Assembly (NCBI RefSeq): GCF_003323745.1 | Contig: NZ_QOIL01000028.1 | Location: 44,411-108,410, forward strand | Reading direction: 5' to 3' | DNA length: 64,000 bases | From: Sphaerisporangium album | Lineage (GTDB): Bacteria > Actinomycetota > Actinomycetes > Streptosporangiales > Streptosporangiaceae | In this document: positions 24,509 through 33,479 of the stretch, in pieces | Layout of the letters: every line of letters starts with the position of its first letter | Numbering within the stretch: the stretch's first letter is position 1 | Position numbers and translations under genes: made by a program | Notes under the pieces: model-generated | Databases searched by the model: none | Told to the model about the DNA's origin: nothing | What the model saw: the letters and a program-made list of their open reading frames with translations, nothing else

Positions 24509-25025
24509 GGTCGCCGGGGCGGTTGAGCTCCACGTCGAGGGGTGGCCCGAGCTGCGGTGGGCGGCCCCGGAGACCTGGCACCTCACGCTGGCCTTCCTCG
24601 GCGAGGTTCCCGAGACCGCGCTGCCCGGACTGAAGACACGGCTCGCCCGCGCGGCGGGCCGGTATCCGCCGATGACCCTGGCCTTCCGAGGCGCGGGCGC
24701 GTTCCCGTCCGCCCGCAGAGCCCGCGTCGTCTGGCTCGGGGTCGAGGGCGGGGACGCGGTGCTCTCCCGGCTGGCCGCCTCTGTCGCCGCCGCCGGCCGC
24801 CGCGCGGGGGCCCCGTACGAGGACAAGAAGCCGTACCACCCGCACCTGACGCTCGCGCGGGCCCGTCCCAAGGAGGGCCTGGACGTCACGCCCCTGGTAG
24901 GCGAGCTGAAGGAGTTCGCGGGAACGCCGTGGCGCGCGGACGCGGTGCACCTCATGCGCAGCCACCTCGGGCGGAAGGTCCGTTACGAGACCGTCGCGTG
25001 CTGGCCACTGGCCGGGCGCGACTAG
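24459..25025 (+). CDS. thpR: RNA 2',3'-cyclic phosphodiesterase (2H family)
   Basis: This encodes 188 residues with both catalytic H-x-T/S-x motifs of the 2H phosphoesterases: WHLTLAFLG near residue 42 and HPHLTLARAR near 130, plus the family's MVRLFVALSPP opening. It is expected to hydrolyse 2',3'-cyclic phosphates on RNA ends to 2'-phosphates, in the cytoplasm. ATG at 24459 lies inside the end of the MFS gene (50-nt overlap), implying co-expression with the MarR-MFS unit. Confidence 0.93.
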   Translation: MVRLFVALSPPQEALAEVAGAVELHVEGWPELRWAAPETWHLTLAFLGEVPETALPGLKTRLARAAGRYPPMTLAFRGAGAFPSARRARVVWLGVEGGDAVLSRLAASVAAAGRRAGAPYEDKKPYHPHLTLARARPKEGLDVTPLVGELKEFAGTPWRADAVHLMRSHLGRKVRYETVACWPLAGRD

Positions 25026-25035
25026 GCTCCAGTAC

Positions 25036-25119
25036 GTGGACCGTCCCCGTCGCTGGCTGCTGCCGGCAGTGCTCGCGCTGCTCGTGGTCATCGTGGTGAT
25101 CGGCGCCCTGCTCTCCTGA
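25036..25119 (+). CDS. Possible 27-residue single-span membrane peptide
   Basis: A GTG start 10 nt after the thpR stop opens a 28-codon frame: three basic residues near the N-terminus, then a continuous hydrophobic helix (WLLPAVLALLVVIVVIGALL). This is the shape of a real small membrane protein rather than a random shadow. There is no strong ribosome site. Downstream, 25125-25200 has several AGCCGATC-like repeats and no gene. Confidence 0.4.
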   Translation: MDRPRRWLLPAVLALLVVIVVIGALLS

Positions 25120-25238
25120 AGTGCCCGCCCGAGCGATGCGAGCCGATCTCAGCCCATCCGCGCCCGGCGAGCCGATCCTCTCCGATCCGAGCCGATCTCG
25201 ACCCCGCCGGAGCCGGACCGAGCCCGTTGTGACGAGTG

Positions 25239-25274
25239 AGGCCGTGGCCCCCGGGGGATCGGGGACCACGGCCT
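25239..25274. terminator. Bidirectional terminator
   Basis: Arms 25239-25252 and 25261-25274 pair over 14 positions with one mismatch (core AGGCCGTGG/CCACGGCCT). It lies between the convergent thpR-side operon and the aldo/keto reductase gene, and can serve both. Confidence 0.65.
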
Positions 25275-25313
25275 TCGCGTTTCCCTATGGCGGGAATCGT
25301 CCGGCTCGCGTGC

Positions 25314-26285
25314 CTACCAGGCGTACGCCTCGGGGGCGGGGCCGCCCGGCCCGGGGAAGATCTCGTCCAGGCGGGCGAGCGCCTTCTCGTCCAGCTCGAT
25401 CTCCAGGGCCCGCAGGGCGCCTTCGAGCTGCTCGATCGTACGCGGGCCGATGATGGGGCCGGTGACGGCCTTCTGGGCCAGCAGCCAGGCCAGCGCGACG
25501 TTGGCCGGGTCCTCGCCGAGCTCGTCGCAGAACGCCTCGTACCGCTCGACCTTGTCGCGGTGCTTCTCCAGCTCCCCGAGCATCCTCTCGGACGCCGACC
25601 GCCCCTTGTCGATCTTACGGAGCACGCCGCCCAGCAGGCCGCCGGCCAGGGGGCTCCACGGGATCACGCCGAGCCCGTAGTCCTCACAGGCGGGCAGGAC
25701 CTCCAGCTCGACCTGGCGGACGAGCAGGTTGTAGTGCGACTGCTCGGAGACCAGGCCGGTGAACGGGCGCCGCTTGGCCGTCTCCTGCGCCTTGGCGATG
25801 TGCCACCCGGCGAAGTTGGACGAACCCGCGTAAATAATCTTGCCCTGCTGGCGGAGGACCTCCATGGCCTCCCAGATCTCGTCGAACGGGGTGCTCCGGT
25901 CGACGTGGTGCATCTGGTAGAGGTCGATGTAGTCCGTCTGCAGCCGCTTGAGCGAGGCGTCACACGCCCGGCGGATGTTCAGCGCGGACAGGAAGGTCTC
26001 GTTGGGCCAGTCGCCCATCGAGCCGTACAGCTTGGTGGCGATGACCGTCTTCTCCCGGCGCCCGCCGCCCTTGGCGAACCACCGTCCGACGATCTGCTCG
26101 GTTACTCCCTCACCTTTCTTCCAGCCGTAGACGTTTGCCGTGTCGAAGAAGTTGATGCCCAGGTCATGAGCCTTGTCCATGATGGCGAACGAGTCCTCTT
26201 CCGAGGTCTCGGGCCCGAAGTTCATGGTGCCCAGGCACAGGCGGCTCACGGAAAGACCGGCGCGTCCGAGGTGTGCGTAATCCAT
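25314..26285 (-). CDS. Aldo/keto reductase
   Basis: This 323-residue (beta/alpha)8 NADPH-dependent oxidoreductase has an intact catalytic tetrad: Asp48 and Tyr53 (FFDTANVYG), Lys85 (VIATKLYG) and His126 (DLYQMHHVD). IIGPRTIEQLEG is the cofactor-binding segment. It resembles the YajO/Tas-like aldo/keto reductases; the substrate is unknown. ATG at 26285 was chosen over an in-frame upstream codon because the conserved MDYAHLGRAGLSVSRL begins there. A MerR-type palindrome lies just upstream, so induction by electrophiles or similar compounds is likely. Confidence 0.92.
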   Translation of the reverse strand: MDYAHLGRAGLSVSRLCLGTMNFGPETSEEDSFAIMDKAHDLGINFFDTANVYGWKKGEGVTEQIVGRWFAKGGGRREKTVIATKLYGSMGDWPNETFLSALNIRRACDASLKRLQTDYIDLYQMHHVDRSTPFDEIWEAMEVLRQQGKIIYAGSSNFAGWHIAKAQETAKRRPFTGLVSEQSHYNLLVRQVELEVLPACEDYGLGVIPWSPLAGGLLGGVLRKIDKGRSASERMLGELEKHRDKVERYEAFCDELGEDPANVALAWLLAQKAVTGPIIGPRTIEQLEGALRALEIELDEKALARLDEIFPGPGGPAPEAYAW

Positions 26286-26292
26286 GAACCTC

Positions 26293-26319
26293 AGCCTAAG
26301 CACCTGGAGTGCACTCCAG
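26293..26319 (-). promoter_or_regulatory. MerR-type palindrome and -10 element of the reductase gene
   Basis: A perfect 16-bp palindrome CTGGAGTGCACTCCAG (26304-26319) is followed, on the minus strand, by TAGGCT (26298-26293), a good -10 element 7 nt before the ATG. Thiol- or aldehyde-responsive MerR regulators bind similar CTTGGAGT-type sites in the spacer of such promoters. No MerR gene adjoins it, so the regulator would be encoded elsewhere. The short leader suggests a leaderless or nearly leaderless mRNA. Confidence 0.55.
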
Positions 26320-26463
26320 CCCAGCCGAAGAGCCGGGAAAGGCGTCGTACGTCAGGAAGAAGCCCCGTGAGACGGTATCTCGACCACTCCTATCCCAACT
26401 CCAGCCCCGACCCGGTGCGGGCGGTCGAGCGCGGCTCGCCTGCTCACGGGGCATGATGTGCCA

Positions 26464-27597
26464 ATGGGGAGTAGACGGGTGGTCGTGACGGCGGGAGTGC
26501 TGGCGGCGCTCGCGTCCGTGCCGGCGGGGGGCGTCGCGGCGGCCTCCGCGTACGCCGTGACGGGGGCGGACACGGAGGGCGTGAGGGGTGCCAGGGCCGG
26601 GGGGACGGACGCGGACCGCGCCGCGAAGGCCGGCGACGGCACCGAGCGGCTGCTGTTCCGCTTCAAGGACGCGCGCATCACCGAGTCCAGCGGCCTCGCC
26701 GTCTCGCCCACGCACAAGGACGTGTACTACACGCACAACGACAGCGGCTCCGGCCCGCAGTTCTACGCCGTCGGCCCCGACGGCCGCACGCTGGCGATGT
26801 TCACGGTCGCCGGGGCGGCGGCCCGCGACTGGGAGGCGATGGCCGCCTCGGTGGACCCGGCGACCGGGCAGAGCTTCCTCTGGTTCGCCGACATCGGCGA
26901 CAACCTCAACGGCGGGTGGCCCGACTACTCGATCTACAAGGTGCCCGAGCCCAAGACGATGGCCGACGCGACCGTGCACGCGACGCGGTACCGCTTCCGG
27001 TACAAGGACGGCAACCGCAACGCCGAGGGCATCATGGTGCACCCGAAGACCGGGCGGCTGTACGTCGTGAGCAAGGAGTTCGCCGGGTCGATCTACGCGG
27101 CGCCCGCGAAGCTCCGCACGGACAAGGTCAACATCCTGCGCCGCGTCGGCCCGGCGCCGATCATGGCGACGGACGCCGCGTACGCCCCGGACGGGTCGAG
27201 CTTCGTGATCCGCACCTACTTCTCAGCCTCGCTCTACAAGGCGCCCGGCGAGCTGATCGGCCGCGTCTCGATGCCCGCGCTGGACCAGGCCGAGTCGATC
27301 ACCTACACCCGCGACGGCAGGTCCCTGCTGACCGGCACGGAGGGGGCGTCCAGCCCGGTGTACTCGGTGCCGCTCCCGGCCTCGGCCATGCCCAGGCGGG
27401 CGGCGCCCACGCCCGCCCGCACCAGCGGCGGGCCGCCCCCGCGCGTGGCGGCGCCGCCGAACGCGTCGGCCTCGCACGCGGCGGCCGGCACGGGCGAAGG
27501 CGACGGCGGCGTCCCGGCCGGGGTCATCGCGCTGTGGCTGGGCGTGGCGCTGGGGGCGACGGGCATCATCGCGGTCGTGGCCCGCCGCGTCGGCTGA
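26464..27597 (+). CDS. Secreted, C-terminally anchored beta-propeller-like protein
   Basis: This encodes about 377 residues. A signal peptide (VVVTAGVLAALASVPAGGVAA) is followed by a region rich in short beta-strand motifs (SSGLAVSPTHKDVYYTHND, WFADIGDNLN, NAEGIMVHPKTGRLYVVSKE) like WD40/YVTN or SdiA-regulated-type propellers. Then come a Pro/Ala/Ser-rich spacer and a C-terminal membrane helix (VIALWLGVALGATGIIAVV) with a basic tail. It is therefore probably exported and membrane-anchored. Function unknown. ATG 26464; GTG at 26458 is possible. Confidence 0.7.
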   Translation: MGSRRVVVTAGVLAALASVPAGGVAAASAYAVTGADTEGVRGARAGGTDADRAAKAGDGTERLLFRFKDARITESSGLAVSPTHKDVYYTHNDSGSGPQFYAVGPDGRTLAMFTVAGAAARDWEAMAASVDPATGQSFLWFADIGDNLNGGWPDYSIYKVPEPKTMADATVHATRYRFRYKDGNRNAEGIMVHPKTGRLYVVSKEFAGSIYAAPAKLRTDKVNILRRVGPAPIMATDAAYAPDGSSFVIRTYFSASLYKAPGELIGRVSMPALDQAESITYTRDGRSLLTGTEGASSPVYSVPLPASAMPRRAAPTPARTSGGPPPRVAAPPNASASHAAAGTGEGDGGVPAGVIALWLGVALGATGIIAVVARRVG

Positions 27598-27660
27598 CCT
27601 TCAGGACCTGGCGCCGGCCCTCATCACGACGCCCGCGTCTGCCGAGACCTGACACGGGAA

Positions 27661-27693
27661 GAGCCTGCCGGGCGGTGGTCCGCCGGCAGGCTC
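27661..27693. terminator. Bidirectional hairpin between convergent genes
   Basis: Eleven-base arms GAGCCTGCCGG (27661-27671) and CCGGCAGGCTC (27683-27693) enclose a GC-rich inner stem. It lies 63 bp after the propeller-like gene and 72 bp before the end of the opposing gene. Confidence 0.75.
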
Positions 27694-27764
27694 TCATCCG
27701 TCCCGGCAGCTCTCGGCCGGGAGTCAGGTGGGCGCCATCACTGGATGCCACCCGATTGCGGGTG

Positions 27765-28994
27765 CTACCTCGCGGGGCGGGGGAGCGGTGCGGCCGCGGG
27801 GGGCAGAGGCGTGGCCGCGTGGGTGGACGACCACGGAGGCGCCTGCGGGCTGGTGGTCTGACCGGCCGGCTGCGCCGGGCTCGCCGGTCGTACCTGACCG
27901 GCGGGCTGGGCCGGGGTGGCCGGTTGAGCCGGGGTCGCCGGCTGCGGCGGCTTCACGGCCGGCTGCCCCGGGGTCGCCGGGGTGCCGATGTACGGCGGCA
28001 GGCCGGACGGGGCGGGCGGGGTGATCTGGTGCGGCGGCCTCACCGGGAGCTGCGCCGGGTTGGCCGGCGTCACGATGGGCGGCTGGCCCGGGCCGGGGGG
28101 CGCCACGACGGGCGGCTGGCCCGGGCCGGACGGCGCCACGACGGGCGGCTGGGCCGGGGTGGCCGGCTTCGCCGGTGCGGCCGGGGCCGGCGGCTGGACG
28201 CCCGGGTGCGCCGGGGTGCCGGGCCACGCCGGCTTGACGACGGGGACGCGGGGCGACAGCGGGAGCCCCAGCGCGTCGCACGCCTTCCGACCCGTCCTCG
28301 TCTTCGGGCACGGCGGCGTGCAGGAGACCTCGACCGAGTCGAGGAAGTTGCCGTAGCTCGGCGAGCCCGCGGCCGACGAGACCGACTCGATGGCGATCCG
28401 GGTCACCCTCTGCCCCTTGGGCACGCGGTAGATCCCGGTGTAGTGCCCCCACTGGATGCCGCCGTCGGAGATGTCGCCCGAGGTCTGCCCGACCGGGACC
28501 TGGACGGCCTGCGCGGTCCGCGTGCCGATCTTGACGCGGATGACGTCCTTGTCGTCGGCGCTGGTGCTCCGGGCGCGGTGGGCGAGCCGCCACACCAGGA
28601 CCGTCTTCGGGTTGGTGACGACGTCCTGGTAGAGCGTGGAGACCTGCGTCCCGTTGAGCTCGGCGAACTGCGTCCCGGTGTCGGCGGCGACCTCTCCGCC
28701 GTTGGCGCCGGCGTTGCCCGGTCCCCAGATCTCGATGGCGCGGTCGGTGGCGGTCGTGCGCCAGGCGGGGATGTCCGTCCTGAGGTTCCCGGCGTGGGCG
28801 AGCCCGCCGGGCTGCTCGAAACCGCCGTTGCCGGACACGCAGACGGGGGAGGCCGGTGGGATCTTGGGTGGCGCCGGGGACGCCGCGGCGGCGGCGGTTC
28901 CGAGCCCCGCGGTGGGGACCGCGACGAGTGCGGCGGCGGCGCCGAGAAGGAGGACACGCTGAGGCAGGGATACCAGAGCATGGGTTTCTTTCAT
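27765..28994 (-). CDS. Secreted protein with a Pro-rich repeat tail
   Basis: This encodes 409 residues. ATG at 28994 follows AGGGGAAA. A signal peptide (VLLLGAAAALVAVPTAGL, AAAAA) precedes a globular domain at about residues 45-235. That domain has GFEQPGG, DIPAWRTTATDRAIEIWGPG and FAELNG motifs, the jelly-roll signature of DUF642/choice-of-anchor cell-surface domains. The last ~170 residues are degenerate PAxPAQP and GQPPVVAPPGP repeats, suggesting a cell-wall-spanning stalk. Cys pairs near residue 240 (CTPPCPK) suggest disulfides. No sortase motif is seen. It is probably a cell-envelope carbohydrate-binding or adhesive protein; that is inference. Confidence 0.7.
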   Translation of the reverse strand: MKETHALVSLPQRVLLLGAAAALVAVPTAGLGTAAAAASPAPPKIPPASPVCVSGNGGFEQPGGLAHAGNLRTDIPAWRTTATDRAIEIWGPGNAGANGGEVAADTGTQFAELNGTQVSTLYQDVVTNPKTVLVWRLAHRARSTSADDKDVIRVKIGTRTAQAVQVPVGQTSGDISDGGIQWGHYTGIYRVPKGQRVTRIAIESVSSAAGSPSYGNFLDSVEVSCTPPCPKTRTGRKACDALGLPLSPRVPVVKPAWPGTPAHPGVQPPAPAAPAKPATPAQPPVVAPSGPGQPPVVAPPGPGQPPIVTPANPAQLPVRPPHQITPPAPSGLPPYIGTPATPGQPAVKPPQPATPAQPATPAQPAGQVRPASPAQPAGQTTSPQAPPWSSTHAATPLPPAAAPLPRPAR

Positions 28995-29150
28995 GAATTT
29001 CCCCTCGTTCGGATGACTACCCCGACAGGTCGGGGCGAGCACGCCGCGAACACCAGTACGAATCATGTCGGCGTGCCTGTCGAGGTATGCCCTGCTGAAA
29101 CGCGAACTCCTGTGGCTCAAGTGAGTCTTGAGGCGGGCACACCCATGGTT

Positions 29151-29543
29151 TTACCTGGGGGATCTTCTTTGTCCTGAGTCGTCCATGCGGGCGACGAACG
29201 GCTCCCCGCGCAGCGCCTGCTCGACGAGCTCGATCGAGGCGGCGAGCCGTACCAGCCGGGGGCCTTCGCGGCGGTAGGCGGCCAGGACGGCCTCGATGGC
29301 GTGCGGCGGCAGGTGCTCCTTGAGCTCGACCGCGGCGGTGCGGTACCCGGCGCGGGCCGCCTCGACGGTGGCGGTCACGTGCTGGCGCGCCATGCGGGCG
29401 AGGGCGAGCGGGTGGCGGCGCAGCACTCCGTACGCCCGGTAGTCGGGCGGCACCGCGTCGAGCAGCCAGGCCACCGCCGACGTCTCCCAGTCCGGGCTCC
29501 CTGGGGGGAGGACCTCGGACGGCCACCCGGGTGGAAGGTACAC
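29151..29543 (-). CDS. Conserved actinobacterial hypothetical protein
   Basis: This 130-residue protein from a GTG start has an all-alpha pattern: a YLPPGWPSEVLPPGSPDWE opening, then AVAWLLDAVPPDYRAY and RHPLALARMARQHV. I recall the same pattern in many Streptosporangiaceae and Streptomyces genomes as an uncharacterised protein of about 120 residues. There are no membrane segments or catalytic motifs. It is divergent from lhgO; the 171-bp space between should hold both promoters. Confidence 0.7.
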   Translation of the reverse strand: MYLPPGWPSEVLPPGSPDWETSAVAWLLDAVPPDYRAYGVLRRHPLALARMARQHVTATVEAARAGYRTAAVELKEHLPPHAIEAVLAAYRREGPRLVRLAASIELVEQALRGEPFVARMDDSGQRRSPR

Positions 29544-29714
29544 GTCGGGAAGTGTATCGAATGTCCGTTCGAGTTAGGGTATAGGTGATATGTCGGTTAC
29601 GAAGATCCGGCGGGTTGCCCGGCGGCGGTGGGTCATCGGGGCGCCGCCCTCCGTACAGTCGGACATTTCACCCTGTCTGGCGCGAGCTTCCCAAACAAAG
29701 GAAAATGTCGACTT

Positions 29715-30899
29715 GTGACTGAGCGAATCGGCGTGATCGGCGCGGGCATCCTGGGGCTGGCGGTGGCCCGCGAGCTCGCCGCGCGCGGCGCCACGGTGAC
29801 CGTCCTGGACAAGGAGGACCGCGTCGCCGCTCATCAGACCGGCCACAACAGCGGCGTCGTCCACGCGGGCATCTACTACGCGCCCGGCTCGCTCAAGGCG
29901 CGGCTGTGCAGGACCGGCGTCGCGCTGCTGCGCGAGTACTGCGCCGAACACCACATCCCGTACGAAGAGGTCGGCAAGCTCGTCATCGCCTCGAACGGCG
30001 CCGAACGCGCCGGGCTGCGGCGCATCGCCGAACGCGCCCGCGAGAACGGCGTCCCCGACATCGCCGAGCTGGACGCCCTCGGCCTGCGCGAGGTCGAGCC
30101 GTACGCGGTCGGCGTGGGCGCCGTGCACTCGCCCCACACGGCCATCGCCGACTTCCCCGCCGTCGCCCGCCGCCTCGCCGAGGACGTCACCGAGCAGGGT
30201 GGCTCCGTCCTGCTCGGCCACCCGGTGCGCGCGCTGCGCGAGACCGCCCGCGGGGTGGAGGTCCGCGCGGGCGAGGGACGGTTCGTCTTCGACCGGCTGA
30301 TCTCGTGCGCGGGCCTAGGATCCGACCGCGTCGCCGCCATGGCCGGACAAGCAGGAGACGTCCGGATCATCCCGTTCCGCGGTGAGTACTACAAACTGAC
30401 CGGCGGCGCCAAGGACCTCGTCCGCGGCCTCGTCTACCCCGTGCCCGACCCCCGCTACCCCTTCCTCGGCGTGCACCTCACCCGGCGCATCGACGGCGAG
30501 GTGCTCGTCGGGCCCAACGCCGTGCTCGCCCTCGCCCGCGAGGGATACACCTGGCGCGACGTGTCCGCCCGCGACCTGCGCGAGATCATGCTGTGGCCCG
30601 GCATGCGCAGGCTCGCCGCCCGGCACTGGAGGACCGGCGTCACCGAGGTGTACGGCTCGCTGGTCAAGGGCGCGTTCCTCAAGGCCGCCCGCCGCTACGT
30701 GCCCACCCTGACGTCCCACGACCTCGTGCGGACCGCCGGGGGAGTGCGCGCGCAGGCCGTGTCCAGGGACGGCGGCCTCGTCGACGACTTCGTCGTGGAC
30801 GTCCACGGACGGGTGATCCTCGTCCGCAACGCCCCCTCGCCCGGGGCCACGTCCAGCCTCGCGATCGCCCGGCACATCATGTCTTTCATCCACCCTTAA
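29715..30899 (+). CDS. lhgO: L-2-hydroxyglutarate oxidase/dehydrogenase
   Basis: This 394-residue FAD enzyme oxidises L-2-hydroxyglutarate to 2-oxoglutarate, clearing a side product of central metabolism. The dinucleotide fold GVIGAGILGLAVARELAA opens the protein. HQTGHNSGVVHAGIYY is the conserved substrate/FAD loop of the LhgO/YgaF family, and VYGSLVKGAFLKAARRYVP and RTAGGVRAQAV complete the family pattern. GTG at 29715 was chosen because it directly precedes the Rossmann strand and follows AAAGGAAA. The next gene, a response regulator, starts 23 nt downstream, perhaps by chance. Confidence 0.95.
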   Translation: MTERIGVIGAGILGLAVARELAARGATVTVLDKEDRVAAHQTGHNSGVVHAGIYYAPGSLKARLCRTGVALLREYCAEHHIPYEEVGKLVIASNGAERAGLRRIAERARENGVPDIAELDALGLREVEPYAVGVGAVHSPHTAIADFPAVARRLAEDVTEQGGSVLLGHPVRALRETARGVEVRAGEGRFVFDRLISCAGLGSDRVAAMAGQAGDVRIIPFRGEYYKLTGGAKDLVRGLVYPVPDPRYPFLGVHLTRRIDGEVLVGPNAVLALAREGYTWRDVSARDLREIMLWPGMRRLAARHWRTGVTEVYGSLVKGAFLKAARRYVPTLTSHDLVRTAGGVRAQAVSRDGGLVDDFVVDVHGRVILVRNAPSPGATSSLAIARHIMSFIHP

Positions 30900-30922
30900 G
30901 CCGGTCGCGCCACTATAGGTAG

Positions 30923-31624
30923 GTGACCGAATCGTCTGAAGCCCGACTACTGATCGTCGAGGACGACCCGAACATCCTCGAACTGCTCGCCGCCAGCCTG
31001 CGGTTCGCCGGATTCGAGGTCGCCACGGCCGCGAGCGGAACCGACGCGGTCGAGGCCGCCCAGCGCCACCGGCCCGATCTCATGGTCCTCGACGTCATGC
31101 TGCCGGACATGGACGGGTTCGACGTCGTACGACGCCTCCGCGGCGGCGGCGCGCACACGCCGGTGGTCTTCCTCACGGCCAGGGACGCCACCGAGGACAA
31201 GATCCGCGGCCTCACCCTCGGCGGGGACGACTACGTCACCAAGCCCTTCAGCCTCGAAGAGGTCATCGCGCGCATCCGCGCCGTACTACGCCGCACGGCG
31301 GGCGACTCGCAGGCGCCGCCGCCCCGGATGACCTTCGCCGACATCGAGCTCGACGAGGAGAGCCACGAGGTGTGGCGGCACGGCAAGGTCATCCCGCTCT
31401 CGCCGACCGAGTTCAAGCTGCTGCGCTACTTCATGGCGAACGCCGGGCGGGTGCTGTCGAAGGCGCAGATCCTCGACCACGTGTGGGACTACGACTTCCG
31501 CGGCGACGCCGGCATCGTCGAATCGTACGTCTCGGTCCTGCGACGGAAGATCGACAACACCACCCCCCGCCTGATCCACACCCTCCGGGGCGTCGGCTAC
31601 GTCCTCCGAACCCCACCCCGATGA
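30923..31624 (+). CDS. OmpR/PhoB-type response regulator
   Basis: This 233-residue regulator has a receiver domain with acidic pocket EDD, phospho-acceptor Asp in VLDVMLPDMDGF, Thr in FLTARD and Lys in YVTKPFSLEE, followed by a winged-helix domain ending in LIHTLRGVGYVLRTPPR. It resembles the PrrA/TcrA-like actinobacterial group. The GTG start at 30923. Its TGA overlaps the ATG of the sensor kinase (ATGA). It is very similar to the second regulator at 41258, so the two systems look like paralogues and may cross-talk. Confidence 0.95.
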   Translation: MTESSEARLLIVEDDPNILELLAASLRFAGFEVATAASGTDAVEAAQRHRPDLMVLDVMLPDMDGFDVVRRLRGGGAHTPVVFLTARDATEDKIRGLTLGGDDYVTKPFSLEEVIARIRAVLRRTAGDSQAPPPRMTFADIELDEESHEVWRHGKVIPLSPTEFKLLRYFMANAGRVLSKAQILDHVWDYDFRGDAGIVESYVSVLRRKIDNTTPRLIHTLRGVGYVLRTPPR

Positions 31625-33285
31625 CCCCACCCCCGGCGCCTCCGCCGCCCACCCCTGCCCCGGGTCCCATGCCCGCCGGCGCCCCCCTCCCCGTCCCGGG
31701 GTCCGTGCCCGCCTCGGGCCCGGGTCCTGCCCCCGTCCAGGGTTTCGCCGTCCCCATCCAGAGTCCCGTCCACGGCTCACACCCCAGGAGGACTCCGCGG
31801 GCCGTCCTCGCGTCCCTGTTCGCGCGTACGCCGCTGCGGGTCAAGCTGATCTCCGCCATGCTCGCCCTCGTCGCCATAGCGCTGGCGGGGATCGGCGTGA
31901 GCAGCGTGTCGGTCCTGCGCGGCTACCTCGTCGACCGCGTCGACCAGCAGCTCGACACCTGGGCGCACGACGTCGGACGGCGCCTGCAACGCCTCCCCGG
32001 ACTCGGGCTCGGAAGCCGGGTGCCGCCCGACGGCCTGATCCAGGTCCGCGACGCCGCCGGACGGGTCGTCGCCGAGGCCGTCGGGCTGGAGGCGGAGACC
32101 GCGCCCGAGCCCGTGCTGCCGTCCCCGCCCCCCGCCTCGGCGGTGGGCGCGTGGACGGTACCCGCCGCCACGGGAGGAGGAAGCTGGCGCGTCCGGATCG
32201 TCCCGATCGCGGGGATCGGTAGCGTCGTGATCGCGATCGACCTGAACTCGGTCGACCAGATCACCTCCCGCCTGGTCATGAGCGAGCTGCTCGGCGGCGG
32301 CGTCGTCATGGTCGTGCTCGCCGTGATGGGCGTGGTGATCGTCCGCAGGAGCCTGCGCCCGCTGGTCGAGATGGAGCACACCGCGGCGGCCATCGCGGCG
32401 GGCGAGCTCGGACGACGGGTGCCCGACCGCGACCCCCGCACGGAGGTCGGCAGCCTCGCCGCGTCCCTGAACGGCATGCTCGCCCAGATCGAGACCGCCT
32501 TCCGCGCCCGGGAGATCTCCGAGGCGGCGGCCAGGTCGTCCGAGGATCGCATGCGGCGGTTCATCGCCGACGCCTCCCACGAACTGCGCACCCCGCTGAC
32601 CTCCATCAGGGGCTACGCCGAGTTCTACCGGCACAACCCCGCGGGCGACCCTGCCCGGCTCATGCGCCGCGTGGAGGACGCCGCAGCCCGTATGGGCGTC
32701 CTCGTCGAGGACCTTCTCCTGCTCGCCCGCCTCGACCAGCAGCGCCCGCTCACCATCAGTTCGGTCGACCTGCTAGCCCTCGCCTCCGAGGCCGTCCAGG
32801 ACGCGCGCATCCTCGCGTCCGACCGCGACGTGGCCCTGGAGGTCGCGGGCGAAGTCGCCCCCATCGTCTCCGGCGACGAGGTACGCCTGCGCCAGGTCCT
32901 CGGCAACCTGATGACCAACGCGCTCACGCACACGCCCGCCGGCACGCCGATCCGCGTCCGAGCGGGCGCGAACACCACGACCGCGTTCGTGGAAGTGATC
33001 GACAAGGGCCCCGGCCTCACCCGCGACCAGGCCGAACGCGTCTTCGAACGCTTCTACCGCGCCGACCCCTCCCGATCCCGCACCGCCCCCCCTGCCGGCG
33101 GCGACCCGTCCGCGCGCCGTCCCGCCGGGGACGCTGACGGCGAGCCGGCGACGAGAGGCACCGGCCTGGGCCTCGCCATCGTCGCCGCCCACGGCGGCAC
33201 CGTAACCGTGGAAACAGCCATAGGCGCCGGCTCCACCTTCAGAGTCACCCTCCCCCTGTCCCCCGAAGTCTTTCCACCCTCTTGA
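31621..33285 (+). CDS. Two-component sensor histidine kinase
   Basis: This 554-residue protein has a Pro-rich cytoplasmic N-terminus (~65 residues), TM1 (LISAMLALVAIALAGIGVSS), an extracytoplasmic sensor of about 130 residues, TM2 (GGGVVMVVLAVMGVVIV) and HAMP. The HisKA box is FIADASHELRTPLTSIRGYA with the phospho-His. The HATPase has N-box NLMTNALTH, G1 DKGPGL and G2 GTGLGLAIV. ATG overlaps the regulator's stop. An insert of about 20 residues (PAGGDPSARRPAGDADGE) sits before the G2 box in the ATP lid. The signal is unknown. Confidence 0.94.
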   Translation: MTPPPAPPPPTPAPGPMPAGAPLPVPGSVPASGPGPAPVQGFAVPIQSPVHGSHPRRTPRAVLASLFARTPLRVKLISAMLALVAIALAGIGVSSVSVLRGYLVDRVDQQLDTWAHDVGRRLQRLPGLGLGSRVPPDGLIQVRDAAGRVVAEAVGLEAETAPEPVLPSPPPASAVGAWTVPAATGGGSWRVRIVPIAGIGSVVIAIDLNSVDQITSRLVMSELLGGGVVMVVLAVMGVVIVRRSLRPLVEMEHTAAAIAAGELGRRVPDRDPRTEVGSLAASLNGMLAQIETAFRAREISEAAARSSEDRMRRFIADASHELRTPLTSIRGYAEFYRHNPAGDPARLMRRVEDAAARMGVLVEDLLLLARLDQQRPLTISSVDLLALASEAVQDARILASDRDVALEVAGEVAPIVSGDEVRLRQVLGNLMTNALTHTPAGTPIRVRAGANTTTAFVEVIDKGPGLTRDQAERVFERFYRADPSRSRTAPPAGGDPSARRPAGDADGEPATRGTGLGLAIVAAHGGTVTVETAIGAGSTFRVTLPLSPEVFPPS

Positions 33286-33479
33286 CGCCCCCCAAGATCC
33301 AGAAGCTCTGGTCGGCCGCACCCGGCCTGCTCGCCCGACGACCGCCTCGGCTTCACGATCACCGGGAGCTCCAGCCTCCCGATCCAACGATCCCGCGCTT
33401 GCCTGGCTTGTATGACCGAGGTGCCAAGCCATACGGCGACACGTCGGAGAGGCGCACACGGCAGCCAGGAGGAGTGAGC

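Noticed and set aside
22658-24955. A 765-codon antisense open frame over the MarR-MFS-thpR genes
   Set aside because: Low-complexity composition without motifs, while three recognisable proteins lie on the other strand.
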